64,000 nucleotides of DNA, taken from contig NZ_JAFMYV010000003.1 of assembly GCF_017353185.1 (NCBI RefSeq), positions 496,001 through 560,000 of the forward strand. Direction: 5' to 3'. Positions 35,955 through 43,847 of this stretch are shown here, one piece after another. The notes under the pieces are model-generated. The model was not told where the DNA came from and ran no database searches. It worked only from the letters and a program-made list of their open reading frames with translations. Numbering within the stretch: position 1 is the stretch's first letter; each line of letters begins with the position of its first letter. Source of the DNA: Fibrella rubiginis (lineage in GTDB: Bacteria; Bacteroidota; Bacteroidia; Cytophagales; Spirosomataceae). A program made the translations under genes and the position numbers.

Positions 35955-36371
35955 ATGGCTATGGCTGACCAGATAGACTACCACAAGGCTTTGCTCAATG
36001 GTGAGAGCAATAAGCGGGGGCAGCGGAAGAGTGTTTCTGCCGTCAGGCCGATCAATACGCATGAGGTGATCGAGCTGCTTAAGCTGGCTTACGAGGGAGA
36101 ATCTACGCACGGGGTAGTCCGACGAGCCGCCAAAGACCTGTTGATCGACATGACGGCTGGTGGCTGGCAAATCAACGCCCCGCAACATACGGGTGGCCGA
36201 CCCGACGACCCGGACCCCGACGATAACCTGCACATCACCATCCGGTCGTCGGGTTTTGGTGGGTGTCACATACGGCTAACACGAGACGGCTACATCAGGC
36301 AGATTACCCTGGGACGCGCTGACAAAACAGTGGGCAAACCCTGGCAGGCTACTGGCACCCCGCACTCGTGA
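35955..36371 (+). CDS. Uncharacterised protein following the amidase
   Basis: Protein of 138 residues starting three bases after the amidase stop. I do not recognise it. The N-terminal half is helical and charged. The C-terminal half is beta-like, with an acidic, Pro-rich linker (GGRPDDPDPDDN) followed by LHITIRSSGFGGCHIRLTRD. Position suggests an immunity protein, yet it has no signal peptide, which a periplasmic amidase inhibitor would need. A second effector or adaptor is equally possible. Confidence 0.55.
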   Translation: MAMADQIDYHKALLNGESNKRGQRKSVSAVRPINTHEVIELLKLAYEGESTHGVVRRAAKDLLIDMTAGGWQINAPQHTGGRPDDPDPDDNLHITIRSSGFGGCHIRLTRDGYIRQITLGRADKTVGKPWQATGTPHS

Positions 36372-36417
36372 AGGCAGCACAGGTGCTACCGCACACTGCA
36401 CATAACACACCGACACC

Positions 36418-36852
36418 ATGAACGCCTACACACTTGTGGCCCCGCTGGCCCGCCTGATGCAACCCCGCCACCTGCCCAAAGTACCCGTGGTGGAGGCCAT
36501 TCGGCAGCACATCGACCTGCTGCTGGCTACACGCCTGGGTGAGTACCGCTTCGACCCGCTGATGGGTAGCGCCGTTTGGCAGGGTGACTACACCGCCATC
36601 ACGAACCCGACCATCTGGAAAGGTGAAACCGAACAGGCCATTGCCCAGCTGATTCTTCGGTATGAAAAACGCCTCATCACCACCCGCGTCTACGTAGACG
36701 TAGATGACCTCGACGAAACCGACCAGGACGGCGGGCCTGTCCGTGCCCGCAAACGCCTCACGATCCGGGTGGGGGGCACCCTGTTCGCCACCGACGAAGC
36801 CCTGCCCGAACTGGCATTCATCCTGTATATCAACCCCGTTGCCAGCGAATAA
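36418..36852 (+). CDS. tssE: T6SS baseplate wedge protein TssE (gp25-like)
   Basis: Baseplate protein of 144 residues with the GPW/gp25 fold, which starts sheath polymerisation. The key EYRFDPLMGS region corresponds to the conserved gp25 ExR motif. The C-terminal part, LTIRVGGTLFATDEALPELAFILYINP, matches the beta-sheet end of the family. It is followed by tssF and tssG in baseplate order. Confidence 0.87.
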   Translation: MNAYTLVAPLARLMQPRHLPKVPVVEAIRQHIDLLLATRLGEYRFDPLMGSAVWQGDYTAITNPTIWKGETEQAIAQLILRYEKRLITTRVYVDVDDLDETDQDGGPVRARKRLTIRVGGTLFATDEALPELAFILYINPVASE

Positions 36853-36877
36853 CGACATCTTCTTGAAGCTAACCACC

Positions 36878-38701
36878 ATGAATAGCCTCGATACCCGCGA
36901 CCAGATTAAAGCCCGGATGCTGCGCGACACCGCCCGCCTCTGGGGCCTCAGCGACAACCAGCTGGACACTACCGCGTTTGATCCGCTGGTAGACCTTTTG
37001 CTGGGTACGCTGGCGGCTGAGTCGGAGCGGGTATATGGCGAAATTCTGGCGTCGCGGGGGCGCATTCTGGAGCGGCTGGTGCAGGTGTTGCTGCCCGAAA
37101 CCGTAACGGGTCCGCGACCAGCCCACGGCCTGCTGATGGCCCAGCCCACCGAAAACCGGGCCGTGGCCGCCCACGACATGCCACTAACGGTGCGCCACCC
37201 CCAAACCGGCGACGAACTGGGGTTGCTACCCGCCGGTCGGTTTTCGCTCCTCAACGGGCGGGTGGTCTGCGGGGCTGCCGGGGCACAACTCTGGCGGCTC
37301 GACGACCAGCAAAACCGTACGCCCGTGGCCTCGGCACCGCCGCATCGCCGCCTGCCCGAATACACCCTCTGGCTGGGTCTCGATTTACCACTTCAGTCGC
37401 AATACGCTGATAGTGAATCAGATAACACTGCCCGGTTCTATTTTAACTGGAAAAATCAGCCCAACGCCATGCAGTACTGTGCGCAGCTTGGCCAGACAGG
37501 GTGGCAGGTGGAAGGTAGCCCGGCCCGGCCCCTGACGGCCATCCACACGCTACAGCCCGAACCAGCTGACAACGGGGCAACCGACACGGCCGACCTGCAC
37601 GAACTGGAGCAACACGCCCAGCGCTACTACCGCCCGCATTTTGTGACCGTCACGCTCACAGACGTTGGTCCCGCTGGTGCCGCCCCCGCCATCCTGACCG
37701 ACTCGTTCGATGCGGCGTTACTGCAAACGCTGCCCCCGCTGACGTGGCTGCGGGTGTCGTTTCCGCCCACGTTCAGCGCCGACATGCTCCAGCAGACCGA
37801 CTGTCTGCTCAACGCATTTCCGGTGCTGAACATCCAGGCCAGCACCCCCACGTTTCGTCTGAACGACATCCTCAACGTGTTTCCGCTCCAGACCGACCGC
37901 CCCCTGCTGGCTGTAGTGGAAGTAACTGACAGCGAAGGTAATACCTACGCGCCACACACCCTGGGCGACGATCCTACCCGGCGTACCTACACCCTGCGGC
38001 ACCGGGGCGTGGGCCGGTTCGACAGTCGGCAGGCTGCAGACCTGGTGCAGCACACCCTCGATCAGCTCCGCGACGACAGTGCCGCGTTTCTGCCCCTGGG
38101 CTACGATGCACTGCGCGGGCAGGTAGAAGACATTCAGAAAAGCATGCAGCGCATCCGGCAGCAGTTGCCCCCCGCCGCCAGCCTCCCCGGCGAACCAACG
38201 CCGTTTCTGATCATCAACAACGCCCCCACGTCGGGCACGCTGTTTGTGCGCTGCTGGACCACCGCCGCCGACCGGGCCAACCGCCTGCCCCTGTCGGCTA
38301 AGGTCGATACCACCTCGCCCGCCCTCCGGCGCGACCGCCCGGTGTCGTTGCTTCAGCCCCTGCTGGGTGGTATGGCCCGGTTGAACGACGCCGCCAGTCT
38401 ACCCGCTTTTCGGCGTACGCTGCTCACACGGGGCCGGGCGCTGACGGCCGAAGACCTCCGGGCCATTGCCCTGGCTACGGCCCCCGATCTGATTACGGGG
38501 GCCACGATTCAGAAGAGTGTAGCCGTGGGCACCGAAGCCCGGCAGGGCCTCACCCGCGTACTCGACGTGCGGCTGGCGTTTCGGGCAGGACGGGTGCTGG
38601 CCGCCGATGAAAAAGAACACTGGTGCCGCGAGGTAGCCGCGCAGATAGATGGCCTCTGGGCAGGGGTGTTGCCCATACGCGTTATTCCCGAAACCGCCTG
38701 A
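36878..38701 (+). CDS. tssF: T6SS baseplate protein TssF
   Basis: Baseplate wedge subunit of 607 residues that works with TssE, TssG and TssK. The start at 36878 gives MNSLDTRDQIKARMLRDTARLWG; the longer upstream frame only reads out of phase through tssE. The early helical region LLLGTLAAESERVYGEIL and the conserved LLPETVTGPRPAHGLLMAQP segment resemble Bacteroidota TssF. Its stop overlaps the tssG start by one base (TGATG), which indicates translational coupling. Confidence 0.88.
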   Translation: MNSLDTRDQIKARMLRDTARLWGLSDNQLDTTAFDPLVDLLLGTLAAESERVYGEILASRGRILERLVQVLLPETVTGPRPAHGLLMAQPTENRAVAAHDMPLTVRHPQTGDELGLLPAGRFSLLNGRVVCGAAGAQLWRLDDQQNRTPVASAPPHRRLPEYTLWLGLDLPLQSQYADSESDNTARFYFNWKNQPNAMQYCAQLGQTGWQVEGSPARPLTAIHTLQPEPADNGATDTADLHELEQHAQRYYRPHFVTVTLTDVGPAGAAPAILTDSFDAALLQTLPPLTWLRVSFPPTFSADMLQQTDCLLNAFPVLNIQASTPTFRLNDILNVFPLQTDRPLLAVVEVTDSEGNTYAPHTLGDDPTRRTYTLRHRGVGRFDSRQAADLVQHTLDQLRDDSAAFLPLGYDALRGQVEDIQKSMQRIRQQLPPAASLPGEPTPFLIINNAPTSGTLFVRCWTTAADRANRLPLSAKVDTTSPALRRDRPVSLLQPLLGGMARLNDAASLPAFRRTLLTRGRALTAEDLRAIALATAPDLITGATIQKSVAVGTEARQGLTRVLDVRLAFRAGRVLAADEKEHWCREVAAQIDGLWAGVLPIRVIPETA

Positions 38702-39648
38702 TGGACAAGCCATTAGCTACCGATATTCGAGCCGAAGTATGGCTGGCTCTTCAACTCGCCAGACCAGATCACCCCAATGTGGTGGTGCGGCCACAGGGTA
38801 CGTTTACCCGTTCGTTTAGCCCCGACGTGCTCAGCGTTGAAGACGTTGACGCCCTGCCCGGCGAGGCCGATAGGCGGTACGTTGACCTCAGCCGTGAAGG
38901 GTTCTACGACATGCTGCCCGAAGCCCTGTTTCATCCGCCCAGAGCCGCGTCGGGCCGCACCGAAACACCGGCGGCTCTGTCGAAACGGTTGCGGCAGGAA
39001 GAGCAGCAGGGCCGACAGTTCTGGCTACCCGCCGAGCAGGAAGTGATGCGGCAGCGGGTGCGGATCGAGCAGCAGGAAGCCCAGACGCTGACCAAAGCCA
39101 CCGGCCCCATCTGGCAGGAGGTGTTCGACTGGCTGCTGTCTGTACGGGGCTTCACCTTCACCGACCGGCAGCAGGTTTGTTTGCTGGCTATCTGGATCAA
39201 TGCGCACCGGGTGGTGGGCAACTGGCCCGAAACGGCCGCCTATTTCACCCGCTTTTTGCAGGTGCCCGTGCACATTACCCATGGCCCACGCCGCGCGCCG
39301 CTGCGGCCAGTGCGGTTCTCCGACCGGACCGACACCAGCCCGACACCCCGCCTGGGGGCCATGCGAATGGGGATCGACTGGATTTTGCCACCCAGCCACG
39401 ACCCTGCCGACGATGGCGGGGTGGTGCAGCTAGCCATTGGCCCACTGCCCCCCGCCCAACTGGCCGATTACCTGCCCAACGGCATTGGCTGGCGGTATAT
39501 CTCGTTACTGGCCGGGTACCTGCTCCCCGCCGACGCCGATTACCTGGTGGTACCCCTGCCCGACGCCAAAGGAGCCTTTTTCTCTCTCGCCAACTCCCCA
39601 ACCGCCGGTCGGCTGGGTATGACAACAGCGTTGATTAGTGATGAATGA
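38701..39648 (+). CDS. tssG: T6SS baseplate protein TssG
   Basis: Baseplate subunit of 315 residues. The ATG at 38701 shares one base with the tssF stop. The sequence is divergent in its first half; the later LGAMRMGIDWIL and LAIGPLPPAQLADYLPNG segments fit TssG, where the last part contains the conserved gp53-like region. Assignment rests on these segments plus its place after tssF, which is typical for TssG. Confidence 0.78.
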   Translation: MDKPLATDIRAEVWLALQLARPDHPNVVVRPQGTFTRSFSPDVLSVEDVDALPGEADRRYVDLSREGFYDMLPEALFHPPRAASGRTETPAALSKRLRQEEQQGRQFWLPAEQEVMRQRVRIEQQEAQTLTKATGPIWQEVFDWLLSVRGFTFTDRQQVCLLAIWINAHRVVGNWPETAAYFTRFLQVPVHITHGPRRAPLRPVRFSDRTDTSPTPRLGAMRMGIDWILPPSHDPADDGGVVQLAIGPLPPAQLADYLPNGIGWRYISLLAGYLLPADADYLVVPLPDAKGAFFSLANSPTAGRLGMTTALISDE

Positions 39649-39700
39649 TAAGTGATGAGCGGTCCGCCGCCGCGGTGATGAATTATTAATCTTCTTTCCC

Positions 39701-40552
39701 ATGACAACTGATCTTCTCTTGACGCTGGCCAGTCTGCTGAGCATTGGGCTGGCGGCGCTTACGCTCCTGATACTGCGACGGCGGACCGACGTTTTGACCA
39801 AAAAAATGGGCCTCTACCTGCTGGCAGCCCTGGTGCTGGCGGGTGGGCTGGGCGCGGGCCTGTCGCGGATGGAGTCGGTGACGATGGCGTTCTACTGGCT
39901 CGAAGGCATGGTGCTGGTGCTCGGTATGGGGCACCTGGTCATGAGCCGTCAGCAGTTTGCGTGGCTCCGCACCAGCCCTATCAGCGACGAACTGGCCCTG
40001 GCAGGTCTGGTAGCAAGCCTGATGGCGGTGACCCAGACACTGGCCTATGGCCTGATGCACCCGGCAGGCCCATTTTTGCCCGCACTGGCGCTGGGCTGGC
40101 TCCCGTTTTTCCTGCCCCTGTTATTCATGCTGGCCTACGAAGCCTTTGTGCTCATTCCGGCGCGGGTGTACCGCAAATGGTTCTACCCCGTAGACCGCGA
40201 AGTGCCCTTGATTGAACTTGTCGACACCATCCGGCTGCACGTGCAGGTGAGCAAAGCACCCGATCAGCCCGCCCTCACAACCTACACCGTGAAGGCGCCC
40301 ATTGACCGGACGCTGCACGACCTGTTTCACTACATGATCTATTCGCACAACCACGAAGAAGATCCCGAACACCCCATTCAGTATCACGAAGTAAACACCG
40401 AAGGCAGCCTGCTAGGCTGGGTATTTTACCGCCCCCGGCTGGGTGGTTTCGTTAAATCCTACCTCGACCCCAGCCTGTCGCTCAGTCGTAGTCACCTTAA
40501 AACAGACGCCACAATAGTAGCCCGTAGCTACGTCAGCAGCGTGGAAAACTAG
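39701..40552 (+). CDS. tssN: TssN-like integral membrane protein of T6SSiii
   Basis: Membrane protein of 283 residues. The N-terminal half has about five transmembrane segments (starting LLLTLASLLSIGLAALTLLIL). A cytoplasmic C-terminal domain begins near residue 150 (PARVYRKWFYPVDREVPLIEL). TssN is specific to subtype iii systems and belongs to the trans-envelope complex that replaces TssJ/TssL/TssM. Position next to tssK supports this. The name is by topology, context and resemblance. Confidence 0.78.
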   Translation: MTTDLLLTLASLLSIGLAALTLLILRRRTDVLTKKMGLYLLAALVLAGGLGAGLSRMESVTMAFYWLEGMVLVLGMGHLVMSRQQFAWLRTSPISDELALAGLVASLMAVTQTLAYGLMHPAGPFLPALALGWLPFFLPLLFMLAYEAFVLIPARVYRKWFYPVDREVPLIELVDTIRLHVQVSKAPDQPALTTYTVKAPIDRTLHDLFHYMIYSHNHEEDPEHPIQYHEVNTEGSLLGWVFYRPRLGGFVKSYLDPSLSLSRSHLKTDATIVARSYVSSVEN

Positions 40553-40554
40553 TT

Positions 40555-40613
40555 TTCGGTTTACTGTTGCTGAGCACAAAGCAACCTGGTACCCTCATCA
40601 ACAGTAAACCGAA
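40555..40613 (+). repeat. 15-bp inverted repeat between tssN and tssK
   Basis: Bases 40555-40569 (TTCGGTTTACTGTTG) pair exactly with 40599-40613. The right side continues with two further copies of ACAGTAAAC. It lies in the tssN-tssK gap, just upstream of the chosen tssK start (40654). Confidence 0.62.
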
Positions 40614-40653
40614 GACAGTAAACAGTAAACTCAAACCAGAAGACTCAAAAGAC

Positions 40654-41805
40654 ATGCTTCCCCCAATCACCCACTGGCCTGTCAACTGGGCCGACGGCAT
40701 GAAGATCACCCGGGATCACCTCCTGGCTACCGACGATGCCACCCGTGAGCTGGCCCGCGACACGGCCGGTTCGCTGCTGTCGGGCCTCGACTATGGCCTG
40801 CTGCCCGCCGCCGCCGGGCAGGAATCGCCCCTGCGCATCACCTGCGACGGGCAGTCGGTAGTGGTGTCGGTGTGCCGGGCTATTACGCCGGGGGGTGCCC
40901 GCATTGAACTAAGCACCGACCCCGCCGACGCCCTTCACCTGCCCCTCAGCCCCGTCCGCGAGGCCTGGAGTAAGCTGGGGCAGACGGTGGGGTACGTGAT
41001 TGTTGAGGCCAACCCCTTCAACCCGCAGCCGCACGGGCAGCCCGACCCCGTTGAGGAGCCGCTGCGCTACCCGTTTGTCTGGCCCGAACTGCGCCTTAAC
41101 GCCGTGCCCACGGGGAGCCTCCATACGTCGCTGGCGGCGGCCTATCACCTGCCCGTGGGTAAGCTGCTGCTGGCCAACGGCGTGTTCAGCCTCGACAAAG
41201 AGTACCTGCCCCCCTGCCGGATGGTGGGTGTGCTGGCCGACTACCGCAACTACTACCATAGCCTGCGCGAACACCTGAGCGGGCTTATCAACTACGCCAC
41301 CATTGTGCTGGTTCGGGTGCGCACCAACGCCCGGTCGGGGCAGCCTAACGCCCTGGCCACCAGCATCGGTTACGTAGCCGAAGCCTGCCTGTATAGCCTT
41401 GGCGATCAGCTCGACGCGTTTCAGCTGCGGGGCCTGCACGAGTCGCCGGTGGGGCTGGTGGCGGTGGGCAAGCGGCTGGCCCGGACGCTGCAAATCGCCA
41501 TCCAGAGCACCCCCGACCGGGAGCGCGAAGCCATGTTCAACTACATCAAAAACTGGACGCCCATCACGCCCGTACAGTGGGAAACGGCCATCCAGGAAAT
41601 GCTTGATACGCCCTACGAACACGCTGATTGTCATCCGGTGCTGGCCTCTTTTTTCCGGCTTGATGAATGCCTGATCAAGCTGTTTACCAAGCTGAGCGAC
41701 CTGAATTATCTGGAGAAATCGAAAGACGAATTTTTCGTCGAAAAACAGGAAACACCACTACCACGACCCGCCCCCGCCGCCAAAACGGGATTCTGGAGCC
41801 GATAA
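40654..41805 (+). CDS. tssK: T6SS baseplate-membrane linker TssK
   Basis: Protein of 383 residues connecting the baseplate to the membrane complex. The start at 40654 gives MLPPITHWPVNWADGMKITRDHL, matching the TssK opening; a 29-residue upstream extension runs through the hairpin repeats and was rejected. Family regions include the N-terminal shell domain and the C-terminal helical bundle followed by LNYLEKSKDEFFVEKQ. A perfect hairpin sits immediately after the stop. Confidence 0.85.
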   Translation: MLPPITHWPVNWADGMKITRDHLLATDDATRELARDTAGSLLSGLDYGLLPAAAGQESPLRITCDGQSVVVSVCRAITPGGARIELSTDPADALHLPLSPVREAWSKLGQTVGYVIVEANPFNPQPHGQPDPVEEPLRYPFVWPELRLNAVPTGSLHTSLAAAYHLPVGKLLLANGVFSLDKEYLPPCRMVGVLADYRNYYHSLREHLSGLINYATIVLVRVRTNARSGQPNALATSIGYVAEACLYSLGDQLDAFQLRGLHESPVGLVAVGKRLARTLQIAIQSTPDREREAMFNYIKNWTPITPVQWETAIQEMLDTPYEHADCHPVLASFFRLDECLIKLFTKLSDLNYLEKSKDEFFVEKQETPLPRPAPAAKTGFWSR

Positions 41806-41808
41806 CTA

Positions 41809-41868
41809 GAGTGAATGGTTGGATCGGGACGCGTAGCGTACTACGCGTCCCGATCCAACCATTCACTC
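41809..41868. terminator. Perfect 28-bp hairpin with a four-base loop between tssK and PAAR
   Basis: Bases 41809-41836 pair exactly with 41841-41868, leaving only a four-base loop (CGTA). It starts four bases after the tssK stop and ends 25 bases before the PAAR start, without a T-run. It may split the T6SS transcript or act as a stability element. Confidence 0.75.
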
Positions 41869-41893
41869 AATCACTCATTCATTCACAATCAAC

Positions 41894-42196
41894 ATGGGAA
41901 AGCCAGCAGCCCGAATGGGCGATATGCACATCTGCCCGATGGTCACCCCTGCCCTGCCACCTATTCCGCACGTGGGTGGCCCGATTATGCCCCCCGGCAA
42001 CCCGACGGTGCTTATTGGGGGGCAGCCCGCCGCCTGCATGGGCGACCTGTGCCTGTGCGTTGGCCCGCCCGACTCCATCATCGTGGGGTCTACGTCGGTG
42101 ATGATTGGTGGCAAGCCCGCCGCCCGCATGGGTGATCAGACCGTACATGGCGGCAGCATCGTCACTGGCTTTTTTACGGTCTTTATTGGCGGCTAA
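41894..42196 (+). CDS. PAAR-repeat spike-tip protein
   Basis: Protein of 100 residues made of one PAAR domain, the cone that sharpens the VgrG spike and can carry effectors. Repeats are PAARMGDMHICP, PAACMGDLCLCVGPPDSI and KPAARMGDQTVHGG, with His and Cys residues suited to zinc binding. It has no effector extension. A single PAAR gene fits a system with a single VgrG. Confidence 0.92.
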   Translation: MGKPAARMGDMHICPMVTPALPPIPHVGGPIMPPGNPTVLIGGQPAACMGDLCLCVGPPDSIIVGSTSVMIGGKPAARMGDQTVHGGSIVTGFFTVFIGG

Positions 42197-42214
42197 CAAC
42201 TGCTCCACACGCTC

Positions 42215-42718
42215 ATGAACACATCCTTTGTCAAATTCCTGCTGGTCACGCTGGGGCTGGGCCTTGGCGTAGTAGGCGGCATCTACTGGCTGGCCGGACA
42301 GGGCGCGTCCGGGCGGCAAACCATCAGCCCCGCACAGGAAGTCCATTTCCTGACCGATGCCCAACTGGCCGACAGCCTGTATCGGCAGCTGAAGAAGACA
42401 GACCCCGTCGAGAAAGCCAGTGAGTTTTCGGCGGTGCGTTTTCAGCTTGAAGAAGCCATTGGCCGGTTGCAGAAAGGCTACGGACCCGACACCCTCTTCA
42501 GCCAGATTACCGGCACCACCGGCCACAACTACCAGAAACTGATGGATCTGGTAGCCCTGAAAACGACCAACCGGCAGAGCCGTATAGCAACAAAAGCACA
42601 GCTGAAACTCCAGGTCGACGGCCTCAACACGGCCGTGCAGGCCCTGCAAACTCAGGTGCTGATGAAGCAGTCGAGCCTTGATAACCTCCGTGCCATGAAA
42701 GCCAGCCAACGACCATGA
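42215..42718 (+). CDS. Single-pass membrane protein, T6SSiii envelope-complex candidate (TssO/TssP-like)
   Basis: Protein of 167 residues with one N-terminal membrane segment (VKFLLVTLGLGLGVVGGIYWLAG, residues about 5-27). A mainly helical, probably coiled-coil periplasmic part follows (LKLQVDGLNTAVQALQTQVL). The gene overlaps the next by four bases (ATGA), so the two products are probably made together. Topology and position match the small membrane proteins of the T6SSiii trans-envelope complex, but I cannot assign the exact letter. Confidence 0.6.
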   Translation: MNTSFVKFLLVTLGLGLGVVGGIYWLAGQGASGRQTISPAQEVHFLTDAQLADSLYRQLKKTDPVEKASEFSAVRFQLEEAIGRLQKGYGPDTLFSQITGTTGHNYQKLMDLVALKTTNRQSRIATKAQLKLQVDGLNTAVQALQTQVLMKQSSLDNLRAMKASQRP

Positions 42719-43677
42719 AACCCGAAAACTACACCGAACGCACCCGCCGACAACTTCGGTTTGGTCTGTCGTACTTCACGCTGCTGACCCTGCTGGCCCT
42801 GTGCAGTTGGGTGTCATTTCGGACCATTCCCACCCTGGCCGACAAACAAAAAATGCAGTCGGCAGGGCGGCTGGCGACTTACCGTCAGCAGCTAACCCGC
42901 ACCGACCTGCACCTGGCGGCCCTCAACCAGGGCACCCCCATCGACCAGCCGTGGCTGCGCACCTTCTTCAGTCAGGCCGACGCCCTGGATGGTCAGTTTA
43001 CCGAACCCACTTTTTTGAACGCCACCCTCAGCTACCGCCGCCTGGTAGCCGAGTATGAAGACGGCCTCCAGAACCAGGACCCAGAACTGCAACAACTCGC
43101 CGCTCAACGCACCGACCTGCAAGCCAAGCAGTTGGGGTTACAAACCGCCCTGGCTGGCCTCAACAAAGCCATCGCCGCAGCGGCCGGTGGGGGCGCTGGC
43201 GCACCACCGGCCCCACCACCGGCGGAAAGCAAAGCCACTAACCTGCATCCGGCCATTTTCACGGGTTATTTCGGGCCATTTAAACCACTGCTGGTGCGGG
43301 GGTCGGGCGAGTTTGGCAACAACAGTCCGCTGGTGAACGCCTCGGCGCAGGTGATCGTCGTCGACGAGAAGCGGATTATCCTGAGCGTCTATTTCGAGGT
43401 AGGCGACAACAACACCTTCGCCAAAACCACCGAACGCTACGAACTCTACGCTGCCCCGCCGGGCCTTCGGATCACGGCCGTTTCGGCTCCGCAAAACACA
43501 CCCTGGCGCATCAACTACACCGACCGCACCCAGCAGGACGACCAGTTTTCAGTGGCCGACGGGCTGTTTACCTTCCAGCTTCAGGCCAATACCCCCGGCC
43601 TCGACGTGGGCGGGCCGGGCGGCAGTTCACTTACCATCAAACTCAACCGCCCCATTCGCATCGACCTGGCGAAATAA
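42715..43677 (+). CDS. Single-pass membrane protein, TssO-like with C-terminal beta domain
   Basis: Protein of 320 residues. A basic N-terminus (TERTRRQLRFGL) precedes one membrane segment (YFTLLTLLALCSWVSF), as in TssO. A helical region up to about residue 150 is followed by a Gly/Ala/Pro-rich linker. A beta-rich C-terminal domain then begins near residue 180 (FTGYFGPFKPLLVRGSGEFG) and ends LNRPIRIDLAK. That C-terminal domain makes it longer than typical TssO. It could be a fusion of an envelope anchor with a periplasmic binding domain. Confidence 0.6.
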   Translation: MKPENYTERTRRQLRFGLSYFTLLTLLALCSWVSFRTIPTLADKQKMQSAGRLATYRQQLTRTDLHLAALNQGTPIDQPWLRTFFSQADALDGQFTEPTFLNATLSYRRLVAEYEDGLQNQDPELQQLAAQRTDLQAKQLGLQTALAGLNKAIAAAAGGGAGAPPAPPPAESKATNLHPAIFTGYFGPFKPLLVRGSGEFGNNSPLVNASAQVIVVDEKRIILSVYFEVGDNNTFAKTTERYELYAAPPGLRITAVSAPQNTPWRINYTDRTQQDDQFSVADGLFTFQLQANTPGLDVGGPGGSSLTIKLNRPIRIDLAK

Positions 43678-43726
43678 CCCCGCCGCAGCGGGTGGGGTAT
43701 TACCGCTCACTCAGTACCGCGCTACA

Positions 43727-43772
43727 TCCCCTTTTTATGGGATTCGCCCGGTGAGGCAGGAGGCGACATTTG
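43727..43772 (+). promoter_or_regulatory. Second copy of the T6SS motif plus -7-like element
   Basis: TCCCCTTTTTATGGGA occupies 43727-43742, identical at 15 of 16 positions to 27181-27196. After 22 bases comes GACATTTG (43765-43772), which resembles TAnnTTTG with one change. Transcription would begin near 43779, about 70 bases before the start of the first operon gene at 43848. The near-equal spacing of the two copies supports one regulator for both transcripts. Confidence 0.6.
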
Positions 43773-43847
43773 ACCTGTGCTTACCACGGGCGGGTTGTCC
43801 ATGACCTGTTCTTTTCTATCCACACCACAATCACAATCCACTTTACC

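Noticed and set aside
35955..36371. Firm naming of this gene as the amidase immunity protein
   Set aside because: Position fits, but the lack of a signal peptide does not fit protection against a periplasmic peptidoglycan enzyme.
27330..43677. Interpretation of the contractile locus as a phage tail, tailocin or extracellular injection system
   Set aside because: TssK, TssE, TssF, TssG, a ClpV-type ATPase, TssN-like and TssO-like membrane proteins are present. No tail-terminator, tape-measure or lysis cassette was seen.
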